A DNA stretch of 64,000 nt from Labyrinthula sp. Ha (lineage: Eukaryota; Sar; Bigyra; Labyrinthulida; Labyrinthulaceae): NCBI GenBank assembly GCA_015227615.1, contig JAALGZ010000009.1, forward strand, positions 992,001-1,056,000, read 5' to 3'. Shown one piece after another: positions 1-11,090 of this stretch (position 1 is its first letter; each line of letters opens with the position of its first letter). A program made the translations under genes and the position numbers. Under the pieces are notes generated by a model, which worked only from the letters and a program-made list of their open reading frames with translations, ran no database searches and had not been told where the DNA came from.

Positions 1-1101
1 TTCTTTTTGTGAGATTTCTGTTCTTCAAATTCAACAATAAGAACAGTGATAAATGGATAATTATTTCATGGAAAGACTACATATTTTTATACAAAATGAA
101 ACAATACAACCTTTATTCTACTCTTGCCACGTCATATCTTCTATTGAGATGTCATTGGACTTATTATACCCTAATAGAACTGCTAAAACTCGCAATTGAT
201 TACAAGACTATCAACTATGTTCTTAGTTTCTGTATATGCTTAAACATCAACCAGATACACTCTCTAATATTCATAACACCGAGATGTCTCTACAATGATA
301 TTCTTTGTGGATTACTGGACTTTCAGTATTTCAAAATAAATGTAAAAAGAGATGGCAGTACATATGATACGAAGGACTAATACGGCTTTGAAACACACTG
401 GTCGGCTCAAACTTTTATTGAAAGAAAACTTTTACTTTTATCTTCAGATTCATTTGTAATTGTGTTTGTGAAGCCCGAACAAATCTCCAACTGACCGGCT
501 TACATTGACAATATCTTATGAATTATTAATAATATTTTTATCCTTTTTTCAGCGTATTCTCTTTAGTTGTAGGCTTGCCATACGTGCACCATACACCAAG
601 TTATATTTGTGAAAATTTGGGCTATGATACAGTAATGCTGCCTTGACTATCTACTCGTATTTCGCCGATAACCAAGAACCAGTTATTCATAACACAAGAC
701 TATGTACTATTAAGTATGACGAAATAGCACATACAGTGCACTCTCTTCAATATTCATATATACAGCCTTCTTCTATGTATCGTGATTTATACGTAACTGG
801 CACACACGGCTCACTTCCTTCTCTATGTCTATAAAACTTGGATTAACTCTGTACTATGGTTTGCTTTACATAAAATATTTTGGCCGTGTTGGTGCTCTTG
901 ACCATTGCGTTGAAAATCACATAAACTTTTTATATTTCCTGACCAGTTTATTATCTCTGGCTTCTTATACATACCTGAGAGAAATCATAGACAGCTTCAA
1001 AATTGAAACACCGAGCCGCTCCAATAAGTTCAGACTTGACTAAATGCGCAGCTTTCAAATAATCGGAAATAGAGAAAAAACAAAATCAAATAAATTAGAA
1101 A
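1..1101. other. Stretch without a supported gene
   Basis: AT-rich sequence holding three short open frames (about 9-380, 643-834 and 825-1043, plus strand). Two of them open on GTG or TTG rather than ATG. None shows a recognisable domain, and I could not join them with short introns into a known family. They could be exons of an unknown gene, but nothing positive supports that. Confidence 0.5.
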
Positions 1102-3180
1102 ATGCAGAAACAAAGAAATGGAAAACATCTTTTATCAGAGATAATTGTCGATGTTGAGCAGAATTATTATAGTCACGTAGGGAAACACATGGAAAGTAGA
1201 GGCCTTAAAAAAGTCGTCATTAGTGTTCTTGGGATTGGGCTCATATTTGGATTCGGGGTAGTTTTTACCTCACGTTATACAGAGTTTGATCACTTCAATA
1301 TCAATAAAAACTCAATAAGTTCTCACCATGCACCTGGTGGACCTTCCCCAGGTATTGGACATAGTGGATTGCAAGGAGATTCTAGTAACTCACCTGGTGG
1401 ACCTTCCCCAGGTATTGGACATAGTGGATTGCAAGGAGATTCTAGTAACTCACCTGGTGGACCTTCCCCAGGTATTGGACATAGTGGATTGCAAGGAGAT
1501 TCTAGTAACTCACCTGGTGGACCTTCCCCAGGTATTGGACATAGTGGATTGCAAGGAGGTTCCAGTAGCTCACCTGGTGGACCTTCCCCAGGTATTGGAC
1601 ATAGTGGATTGCAAGGAGATTCTAGTAGCTCACCTGGTGGACCTTCCCCAGGTATTGGACATAGTGGATTGCAAGTAGGTTCCAGTAGCTCACCTGGTGG
1701 ACCTTCCCCAGGTATTGGACATAGTGGATTGCAAGGAGATTCTAGTAGCTCACCTGGTGGACCTTCCCCAGGTATTGGACATAGTGGATTGCAAGGAGAT
1801 TCTAGTAGCTCACCTGGTGGACCTTCCCCAGGTATTGGACATAGTGGATTGCAAGTAGGTTCCAGTAGCTCACCTGGTGGACCTTCCCCAGGTATTGGAC
1901 ATAGTGGATTGCAAGGAGATTCTAGTAGCTCACCTGGTGGACCTTCCCCAGGTATTGGACATAGTGGATTGCAAGGAGATTCTAGTAACTCACCTGGTGG
2001 ACCTTCCCCAGGTATTGGACATAGTGGATTGCAAGGAGATTCTAGTAGCTCACCTGGTGGACCTTCCCCAGGTATTGGACATAGTGGATTGCAAGGAGAT
2101 TCTAGTAACTCACCTGGTGGACCTCCTGTGTATTGACATAGTGGATTGCGCGAGATCTGTAGTAGCCTACCTGACCTCCCAGGCATTGGACATATGATGT
2201 GCTGATTCAGGCACTCACCTGGCACTCTCCCCAGGTATTGGGACACATAGTGATTGTGCGAATCTGTGCAGCTCACCCAAGTGACCTTCCCCAGGTATTG
2301 GACATAGTGGATTGCAAGGAGATTCTAGTAACTCACCTGGTGGACCTTCCCCAGGTATTGGACATAGTGGATTGCAAGTAGGTTCCAGTAGCTCACCTGG
2401 TGGACCTTCCCCAGGTATTGGACATAGTGGATTGCAAGGAGATTCTAGTAGCTCACCTGGTGGACCTTCCCCAGGTATTGGACATAGTGGATTGCAAGTA
2501 GGTTCCAGTAGCTCACCTGGTGGACAGGTATTGGACATAGTGGATTGCAAGGAGATTCTAGTAACTCACCTGGTGGACCTTCCCCAGGTATTGGACATAG
2601 TGGATTGCAAGGAGATTCTAGTAACTCACCTGGTGGACCTTCCCCAGGTATTGGACATAGTGGATTGCAAGGAGATTCTAGTAACTCACCTGGTGGACCT
2701 TCCCCAGGTATTGGACATAGTGGATTGCAAGGAGGTTCCAGTAGCTCACCTGGTGGACCTTCCCCAGGTATTGGACATAGTGGATTGCAAGGAGATTCTA
2801 GTAGCTCACCTGGTGGACCTTCCCCAGGTATTGGACATAGTGGATTGCAAGGAGGTTCCAGTAGCTCACCTGGTGGACCTTCCCCAGGTATTGGACATAG
2901 TGGATTGCAAGGAGATTCTAGTAGCTCACCTGGTGGACCTTCCCCAGGTATTGGACATAGTGGATTGCAAGGAGATTCTAGTAACTCACCTGGTGGACCT
3001 TCCCCAGGTATTGGACATAGTGGGTTGCAAGGAGGTTCCAGTAGCTCACCTGGTGGACCTTCCCCAGGTATTGGACATAGTGGATTGCAAGGAGGTTCCA
3101 GTAGCTCACCTGGTGGACCTTCCCCAGGTATTGGACATAGTGGATTGAACGTTTATTCAAACGGTCAAAAAAGGCTCTAA
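1102..3180 (+). CDS. Single-pass membrane protein of ~28 tandem 20-residue Pro/Gly/Ser repeats
   Basis: The frame opens at ATG 1102 with a basic N-terminus, then one hydrophobic segment (residues about 38-56) that looks like a signal anchor. After it comes a repeat domain in which every unit reads close to SPGGPSPGIGHSGLQGDSS plus N or S. The frame ends at 2136 inside a garbled stretch, but the same frame resumes and runs from 2545 to a stop at 3180 after a non-repeat tail (NVYSNGQKRL). I therefore read 1102-3180 as one gene interrupted by sequencing or assembly damage between about 2126 and 2531. Copies differ only at a few positions (GDSSN, GDSSS, GGSSS, VGSSS), so the array is young or homogenised. 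Topology suggests a type II membrane or secreted protein with the repeats outside the cytoplasm. I know no family for it. The PSPGIGH core resembles plant CEP and PIP peptide hormones; this is a resemblance, not an assignment. Confidence 0.6.
1328..3148 (+). repeat. 60-bp tandem repeat array (coding minisatellite)
   Basis: About 28 copies of a 60-bp unit. Thirteen clean copies run from 1328 to about 2125. A damaged patch of roughly three copies follows (2126-2290), then four more copies, a 7-bp deletion near 2526, and ten clean copies to 3148. The unit length is a multiple of three, so all plus frames and at least one minus frame stay open. Confidence 0.97.
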
Positions 3181-4811
3181 GAAGTGCATAATATAAATAA
3201 TTATTTGGGAAAGTTTGAAGAAGTTAAAGAGGAGGCTATTTAATTATAAAAATTCAATTTGGTGAAAAACAATATTTTTCTCAGAATTCGATATAATGTA
3301 TTTAAATATTTATGCAGTTTACTTTTACTTTGGTTATCACATTTTAAGATGTCATAAGTAAAAAATGCAACATGGTCAATCCACAGAGAAATTTGAGTTC
3401 ATTTCTATGGGGAAAAAGGACATTTTATTCAATTTTTTATTGGTTTGTTTCCCTAAAATGAAGAATATATATCTAACTGGCTACCTAAACTAAGAATCGT
3501 GATACTAAAAAGTATCTAAGTATAACATGTATTCAACAGTTATCGCAGGAACTTTTCTAAGAAATTAAACTTAAAAAAAGGAATTTCCCAAGATACAACA
3601 GAGGAAGGAACCGAAATTTTAAGGCAGCAGCTGTTAGTTTTTTTCATGCTCAAAACAAACTTTTCCACGAGAGGGGATTACATTCCAAGTTTTAATACTT
3701 GGATCTCTAAGCCAGTTAATATAAAATCAATAGATTCCAATCGAAGAATATGAGTCTGTAGAAACAAGTTGCATATATAATGAAGAGATTGATACAGCGT
3801 TGTTCAAGAGAAAGACAGGATATCAGATATTTATCTTTGATCCTTTTTAACAGCTCAGATCTTACCTATATGCTGAACACTAAATTCAAGAATTCAAGTC
3901 GTCACCAACACTTAAAATACCACCGCAGTTCCTTTTCCTTTGACTATATATCTCCAAAATAAGCTTCTTCAAGAATCTTACTCACCTTCAATACCGTGTA
4001 ATATATTTTTCTCAAAATTCCAAAAACTTTTGCAATAAGTTCTGCCATAACCTTTGCAGTAGAAAAAATAGCTACTATTAATTTTTTACTGGTTATAATG
4101 ATAAGAAGATCTAATCTGAATACTTGTTGCATCAATGTACAATATAAATGGAGAAGGAGATTCATATTCTTTCTTCCTAATTCCTATCCCTCTCACTGAC
4201 TCCATCAAGGGGCTTTCATGCAAAACCTGTTATTAGAACAAATCAACTTGTGCTTATATCCCATATAAAATAGGTTTCCCAGATACATTCCACATTCATG
4301 ACGAGAGATGATTTCCTATGTCAATTACTTTAGGTGCCTCTAAATTCAACTATATAACTTCATAGAAACTTTATGCAAATATGTTCATCAGAAAAACTGA
4401 AGGTCTGAGACACGTGCAATGTAAATCGAGAAAAAGACATCCCTAGGAAAAGTCTGTATTTTAATACTCGTAGTACCACATTCACAGCAAAACTTAACAA
4501 GAGCAAGACTTTAGTATTTCTTAGCAAAGACTTAATGATCTAACTCTGGTACAAGGTGGCATATTCTTGTACCTGGACTTGTATCAAGAAAAAATGCTTG
4601 TGTCTTTCAGAGCAAAGCACAAATTGGTGAAATTGAACATGCGCCTTTGCCATCAATAAAATGCCTCAGCCACTTTCCAACCTTGGGCAAAATTTTTTCA
4701 TTAGCTCATGAAGGAAGCTTGAGTTTCTAACAAGGCGATTAGAAAGGATTGAATATGAAACAAAATAGAATAAACAAAAATTCTTACCAAACGTTTTATG
4801 CCTTCAAACTC
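3181..4811. other. Intergenic, no gene seen
   Basis: AT-rich spacer between the repeat protein and the tail of the TM9SF gene. It contains only two short open frames (around 3780-3962 plus and 3944-4165 minus) with no recognisable domain and no splice structure I could support. Confidence 0.5.
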
Positions 4812-6680
4812 TTAGTCAACTTTAATTGCACCATAAATTTTACGCATAAAAAGGAAGCAAGCTAGAAATCCAATAGCCCCTGTCATTAAGAAAAAGCTAA
4901 GACTAATTATTGCCATATAGGTAAAATAAATCAATCCTGCAGTGAAACTGGTCATTTCCAACTTCGTAAAGTAGTAAATGGCAGAATATAGATACAGATA
5001 CCCCGCCGATGCTCCACTAGTAAAGAAACTTCTCCAAAACCAATTGTAGTCTTCCGCCGAGAGATGAAAGTAACAAAGTACAATAGTAATCTCAGCACAT
5101 GTTACAGCAAGAATTAAAAACACAAGCAGCAAGAACCCAAATAAATAGTAAATTTGGTGCATCCAAAGAGAGCTCATAATAAAAAACACTTCAATGAAAA
5201 CAGCTCCAAAAGGTAGCACTCCCCCAAACAGAATTGTTACCCATGATTTTAAATAGCACGGTTGCTCTGGAATTTCTCTAGGAATCTGATTCGCCCTTAC
5301 TGGAATAGAAATCGCTTCTTTCTTGAACCCATGGTATGTGCCTAGAGCACTAAGTGGAACGCTAACACCCATCCAAAGCACAAAAATAGCAAACAAAGTT
5401 CCAAATGGAACTGCTCCACTACTTCCTTTACCCCAAACAACTAAATCCACCACAAGAAAAGCCATGAACACTGCAAATGGATATAGGGTGCCCTGCAAAA
5501 CCATCATTTTCTTCCAAGACAGGTTCTTATTACCCTGCGCAAACAACTTGCTTAATCTAGCACTTACGTATCCAGCTGGGTACCCTCCCAACACAAATAC
5601 TCCAAGCATTACAGTTCCAAGCGCTCCTCTGTTCGATGGAGACAAGAATCCCAAGAGAGATATAGCAAGGGTACAAATGACCATAACAAGAACTTGGATT
5701 CCCGATCCCGTACACAAACAAAGCAACATAGAGTTCTGTGGAGTTCGAAAAACATCACCGTGAACCAATTTCCAACCAAATTCAGATTCATCTACATCAA
5801 GTTCAATATCATTATACTTTGCAATATCCTTATGCAGAGTTCTGAACATAATTAACGCCACCATTGCTGACAAGAAAAGAACGATCATCAAGCTGTTCAT
5901 GATACTAAACCAGTGAATTTGAACTTGATTTCCACTAGAAATACTTTGTTCCAAATATACGTCCCATCTACTTGCCCAAGGTACATCTGAATATTCCCAA
6001 GTCACATCATAAGTCCATGAAATTGACTGCTCGACTCTCGGGTTTACTTTGACTGGGGTCATATCATGAGTCACTCTATCACCGGGATTACATCCTTCAA
6101 TTGAAAAAGGCTCAACTAAGAAACCAACTACTCGTGCTCCAGAAAAGGTAGATGGGTTTTCATGGTACTGAAACGTAAACCTGAAGTGATTATACAGGTA
6201 AAACTCATCATTGTGGAGTAAACCAAGTGGAAAAGAAGGTTCGTATCTTTGTATCTGGTTAGGATCATTATTATCAATAACTCTCATAGTTCCAGGCAGA
6301 TTATCTACAAGCCAATGCACTCTATACTCCTCCTTGATTCTGTTCGTGAAACGGTGTAACTGTCGTGGTTTGTAGTCCATTTGGCACAAACTCTTACAGA
6401 ACTCTTTTTTCTTCATGTGAATTTCATAAGGAGATTCTTCAATGCGATCTCCGGAAAGAATTTCTCCAAGGTTTTCGCGCATCTTGTCAGTAGATCCAGG
6501 TACTTTGCAAACGGGTAGTGAGTTGTACTTGTAAGGAAGCTGTGTATGTGTTGAGGTTATTTTGTTCACATAAAGTGTTACGAGTTCGTTGTCTTGGAAC
6601 TCTTTGGGTGCTACCCCGGGGATGTAGAAGGAAGAAACGACATGTAGATAGATTGGAAGAATTAAGAAAAGGATTTTCAT
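4812..6680 (-). CDS. Transmembrane 9 superfamily (EMP70/nonaspanin) protein
   Basis: A 622-residue intronless ORF starting at ATG 6680. The N-terminus is a signal peptide (about 17 residues) followed by FYIPGVAPKEF, the conserved opening of mature EMP70 proteins, and then a VNKITS..TQLPYKYNSLPVC block that is equally typical. A lumenal domain of about 250 residues is followed by nine hydrophobic segments. The first is near residues 255-280 and the other eight lie in the C-terminal half. The protein ends in KVD, which fits the KxD/E C-terminal signal reported to hold plant EMP proteins in the Golgi through COPI. Family members sit in Golgi and endosomal membranes and affect protein sorting and adhesion. 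The length matches the family (about 590-660). The paralogue cannot be fixed from sequence alone. Confidence 0.95.
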   Translation of the reverse strand: MKILFLILPIYLHVVSSFYIPGVAPKEFQDNELVTLYVNKITSTHTQLPYKYNSLPVCKVPGSTDKMRENLGEILSGDRIEESPYEIHMKKKEFCKSLCQMDYKPRQLHRFTNRIKEEYRVHWLVDNLPGTMRVIDNNDPNQIQRYEPSFPLGLLHNDEFYLYNHFRFTFQYHENPSTFSGARVVGFLVEPFSIEGCNPGDRVTHDMTPVKVNPRVEQSISWTYDVTWEYSDVPWASRWDVYLEQSISSGNQVQIHWFSIMNSLMIVLFLSAMVALIMFRTLHKDIAKYNDIELDVDESEFGWKLVHGDVFRTPQNSMLLCLCTGSGIQVLVMVICTLAISLLGFLSPSNRGALGTVMLGVFVLGGYPAGYVSARLSKLFAQGNKNLSWKKMMVLQGTLYPFAVFMAFLVVDLVVWGKGSSGAVPFGTLFAIFVLWMGVSVPLSALGTYHGFKKEAISIPVRANQIPREIPEQPCYLKSWVTILFGGVLPFGAVFIEVFFIMSSLWMHQIYYLFGFLLLVFLILAVTCAEITIVLCYFHLSAEDYNWFWRSFFTSGASAGYLYLYSAIYYFTKLEMTSFTAGLIYFTYMAIISLSFFLMTGAIGFLACFLFMRKIYGAIKVD

Positions 6681-9600
6681 TGTTTGTCGTTTGCGGACGC
6701 AATTAATTCTGTGGTAATGTCATCTGGAGATATTTATAGTGGGTTGCAGATACATGAATGGAATTTGTTTTTGAGGACGCAATCTTCCACGGTTGAATTC
6801 AAATTTTCCCAAAACATGGAATCAAAAATCATAAATACTTGGACCAAGCTCATAGCAAAAAAAAAGGAATACAAGAAATAACATATAGTTCAAAGAACTA
6901 TAAATACTAATGCTCCCTGCAAGCCTGTGAACTCACTCAAACAGATATGAAGACCAATGGTCATAAAATGGAACGAGAAAGATCTTACAGACATTAGAAA
7001 AACAGAGTATTCAGGAGATGAGCATAATTTTCGAATTTTGTTGAACTTTAATCGATCACACTAGAATGTAGATGTCTAATGAATAGGAATGCATTCTGAT
7101 TCGTTCATATTATATCAGTACCGTCTTTATCTAAACTTCTCCAAACTTTTTGTTCTGATAATTCCAGAGCCATTATGCTTAATTTTGATTGTACGTTGAT
7201 AATCAGAATAGATTTAGATTCAGTTGAGAGTTTTCAAACCCCCACATTTTACCTTGATAATCAGAATCAAAGCGAGAATCATTTGATGTTTATTAATACT
7301 GAATATCATCACACATGAGTAAGAAGCATAAATAAATCATTGCGTTGTGCGAAAAGAATGCAGCCTTATTATGTAGAACAAAATAACTTAGGTTCAAGGT
7401 TAATCCATGAGAAAAGGTTAAAACTAGCTTCCACCTCGATAATAAAAAGTTGACTGCTTGTTAAGAATAGCAACTACCACTTCTTATTTTCCATTATGCT
7501 TTTTGTTTCCGACTAGCTGCTTTGAGCGTAATATTTTTTAAGTTTCAAATTCTTTAGGCGCTTCTTAGATTCAAAAGTAATTAATAATCTAATGTTAGTG
7601 CTTACATTTTTTTCAAGGCTAGGAAAGTCGCCATGGTCAGATTCTAGTGTTCTTCATCTCACGTAGAGAAGTCTATTTCTATTTTTCATATCTACGTGAA
7701 CATTGTATATTTCCGTGAATAACCATCTGGCCTATGATATGAAGAATAGATGTAGATAAAGCTATTGGTTATTGTTTTTTTTCAAGCGAGTTGGAACAAG
7801 CTGTTGACAATAACTTATACAAAAAGATGACCTCATATTTACCATCTTTACCGAAGATTTATTGATTCCATCAAGCATCGAGCCTCAATCAATATCTATA
7901 ACTTGATCTTATACTTAAATATCATGGTCCATAGCCCTTAAATAAGTTTTTCGCATCTTGAATTCTCTTCCAAAGATAATTGTAAATATGTTAAGTATGT
8001 TGCGTCGTTGCAAATGAATACTGTGCTCTATTTATTATTCAACTTAAGCGTTTGATTTCTGGAGTAGTATGTTTTTAAGCAAGTGTCACAATTAATCTGG
8101 GTTCATGTCAAAATTGCCATCCGTAGCAGTCAGCCCTGATTGATCTCAAAATTCTCAATATTCACTTCGTGAATGTCTGGGGTCGACTATACATTCGTGA
8201 AGCCATTTAATTTTAATACATGTATATATTTAATTTGTTTAACACTAATCAAGTTCTAAATATAGGGCATCTGTTTTTATTTTGAAATCAATCTCTATAT
8301 GACCATTAGCTTCTATTTCACTTCGTGCGAAGCTATGTTAGCCGACTCATATCATATTTTCTCCAATGACTTTTTTTTAACATACTGTGCAGCAAAGAGT
8401 ATTAACAACCTCGGTAATTAACTTTCGTTGCCATTGTCTATTTTATAGAGTGATGAACTGATAGCTAAAAATGGAAGGCCCTCGGTGTATTCTTCTAATC
8501 TCTTGAGCGCTGCAAATCAGAATGTCCACCCAGATTCGTGTTCTTGAAAGTCAAATCGAAGCAAAATTTAACCCTTCCTTAACTTCTTCTGAGAGACAGA
8601 ATTTATTTTTGATATTGAGGGTGAATCTTACGCGAAAGGCATAGTAAATATTTTCTCGCAGTAAAAATGTTTCTAGTTACACTGTTCCCATCAGTATAAG
8701 TCACCAAGATTTCTTGTCGCTGTTGAGGATCTTCTTCGTAGAAAATGTTGTATCATGACCAGAACCTCCTGTTACATGCTGAAGATTTATTTACATGTTT
8801 TTGAAAGAGGGTTTCATATAACTTTGTAAGCTGTTTTTGCTTTACTGAACTTATCAGGCTATCTCAAAGTGAAGCCATGGAGCCCATTAACATTTAGTAT
8901 TGTTGGTTCTTGTAGAAGCAAACGCTTCAACCCCAGCGACTGCTCGACCACCGCGAAGCAAACACTCTTAAGAATTCCCTCCTTATAGTAGCTATCTTGC
9001 ATCTACATTTAAAGTCTTCTCTAATTAATCAATATTGTTATATTTTCTCGTAACCTCAGATTTATTTTTGTACATGTGAAATTAATTGCTTACGGCTTTT
9101 CTTAAGATGAGGCTGTAAGACATTCACCCTTTTCTCTACGGGTAGAAAAAAAAATAAGATGGATCAAACTTCTTAGTTATGATTGGCAAGAAGAGATCTA
9201 GTCCGGTACGAAAAATCTCTTCGAACTGGAGACTGGACTTCTGAGGTAGGGACTGTCATCTAGTCAAATGGCAGGAAGTAACAGCAAATGCACATTAAAG
9301 CATTGAATATGTCATAGTTATCAAAACACTTTACCAAGAATCTACTCCCACAAAAGTTCATAAATTGTTCCAGAGTGTTTTGGGTAGAGCTCAAGCCACA
9401 TCAAGTAAAAAATAGATTACAACCTAAGTTAATTAACATGAACAAAGATGGATTCTCACCCTACAGGATGTGAAACAAAGTCTTCATTACCAACATGGTG
9501 CACAGGTTCGTGATACAAGAATCTTTGAAAGTAGCTGGGAAAAGTTTTGGAGTTTCTAAGGAAGTAAAGAAAGAAATGTGTTTCTAAGAAAGCCACGAAT

Positions 9601-10469
9601 TTACTTCAAAGTAAGAATTTCGGTTACATGGATGATACACAGAATGAGAATGCCCCTTCTTTACGAAAGCAAATGCTGTCATTCTCGCTTTTTACGGTGA
9701 GTTGCAGTCTGCCTAGAACCATGGCTTGAAGAAAAAAACTTATGGAAGAATATTTTCATCGTTAATGTTAAGACAGTTGATGAGATTTTATTGCAGCTGA
9801 AGGAAACGAGAATTGGTGCCGCAGATAATGACTTTCTTCTAGGAACAAGACATGTCCAGTAATTGGAGAACAACAATAAGTTCATTGATTCTGTAGAACA
9901 TGCTGAAGTCTTTTACACTGTATTTGATCACAGAACAAGAACACAAACTTAGCAAGAACGGGCAAAACATGGTTTAAAGAATTTGCAGCCACGATTATTA
10001 ACCATTGAAAGTGGCTTGAATCGGGTCTCTTGACGCATCACTCGCTTAGAAGATGCTTAAGAATAGCGATTAATGCAACTGATGGCTCGATGCAAGGGGA
10101 AATGAGGCTTGGTGTATAGAAATGAATACTGGAATGGTTGTATTGTCATTTAACCTGTTTTTGAAAAGTGCAACTATTTGTACAACCGTGCTCAACGCAG
10201 GCGAAAATTCTACAATAAATAAAATAAAGGCACTTGATGTTGAGGTGGAACCTGCTACCTTTGAAACTTATAAACAAGAGAAGAGAAACTTTAAGTCTTA
10301 AACAAAAATTTTTGTTTCTGCCTAAACTTCTCTGATAATAAATCGTTGAACATAATTACATGTACAACCCTGGGACAAACAGTTCTATTTGCTTAGGTGG
10401 TTGTTGCTATTTTTAGCCGCCTCTACAACGAATAACAACTTGTAATTACCTCTATAAAAAAACAAATAA
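6681..10469. other. Long intergenic stretch upstream of the TM9SF gene
   Basis: 3.8 kb of AT-rich DNA without an ORF I can support. Around 9.4-10.2 kb base composition is slightly less AT-rich and looks faintly coding-like in patches, but I found no reading frame or motif to assign. The first few hundred bases presumably hold the TM9SF promoter. Confidence 0.5.
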
Positions 10470-10545
10470 GGTTTTTTGACTCCGGAGTCAAATACTCCAA
10501 ATTTTCATTGGCCGAATTTTCAATTGCCCAAAATTATTTTTTGAA
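10470..10545. repeat. MULE left terminal inverted repeat
   Basis: Imperfect partner of 13305-13378. Conserved blocks are the TGACTCCGGAGTCA palindrome, CATTGG and CCCAAAAT, in the same order and similar spacing. Confidence 0.8.
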
Positions 10546-10649
10546 AAAAACAAGCCAACAAAATCAATATAAAAAATTTGAAACCATGACAGCTCCATAA
10601 TAAAAGACATGACTGGACAAAGCTAGGACCCAGAAAACACCATATTTTC

Positions 10650-10745
10650 AAAGATTGAACAAGATTATACAAGATTGAACAAGATTTTACAAGATTGAAA
10701 AGGATTTTACAAGATTCAACAGGATTTTACAAGATTTTACAAGAG
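10650..10745. repeat. Short tandem repeat inside the MULE
   Basis: Runs of CAAGATTGAA and CAAGATTTTA units of roughly 15-17 bp, imperfectly repeated about six times, in the non-coding part between the left inverted repeat and the transposase stop. Confidence 0.75.
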
Positions 10746-10904
10746 GTGTATATATTCAACAAAACGGAGTACAGGAAGTGAGTTAGTAAAGGACAAAGGT
10801 ACATCGTTTTGTTGATACATAGCTACTCAGAGGGGTCAACACTCATTTTTAATTTCAGCCAATACTCAGGGATCAGGATTATTCAAAGCAAAAGGGAGGG
10901 GTTT

Positions 10905-11090
10905 AACATTTATATTTCAAGAAAACAAGTTCAAGAATTTATATTTCAAAAAAAATTTTCAAGATTTTATATTTAAAAACAAAATGTTCAAGATTTTATA
11001 TTTAAAAACAAAATGTTCAAGATTTTATATTTAAAAGGAAAACAGGTTCAAGATTTATATTTAAAAAGAAAAGTTCAAGAATTAAAACCT
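10905..11090. repeat. ~32-bp imperfect tandem repeat inside the MULE
   Basis: Five to six units built around TTCAAGATTTTATATTT followed by A-rich spacers, abutting the 3' end of the transposase frame. Subterminal repeats of this sort are common in MULE ends. Confidence 0.75.

Noticed and set aside
1323-2276. Long minus-strand frame through the 60-bp repeats (CNPLCPIPGEGPPGELLES units)
   Set aside because: Shadow of the repeat array: a 60-bp unit keeps several frames open. Only the plus frame has a distinct N-terminus with a membrane anchor and a unique C-terminal tail.
1328-3148. CRISPR-like regular repeats
   Set aside because: Units are directly contiguous with no unique spacers, and they encode protein; the genome is eukaryotic.
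9178-9290. Possible tRNA or small structured RNA near GATCTAGTCCGGTACG
   Set aside because: No cloverleaf with an acceptor stem and a T-loop GTTCRA box could be drawn. No tRNA was found by eye elsewhere in the window either.
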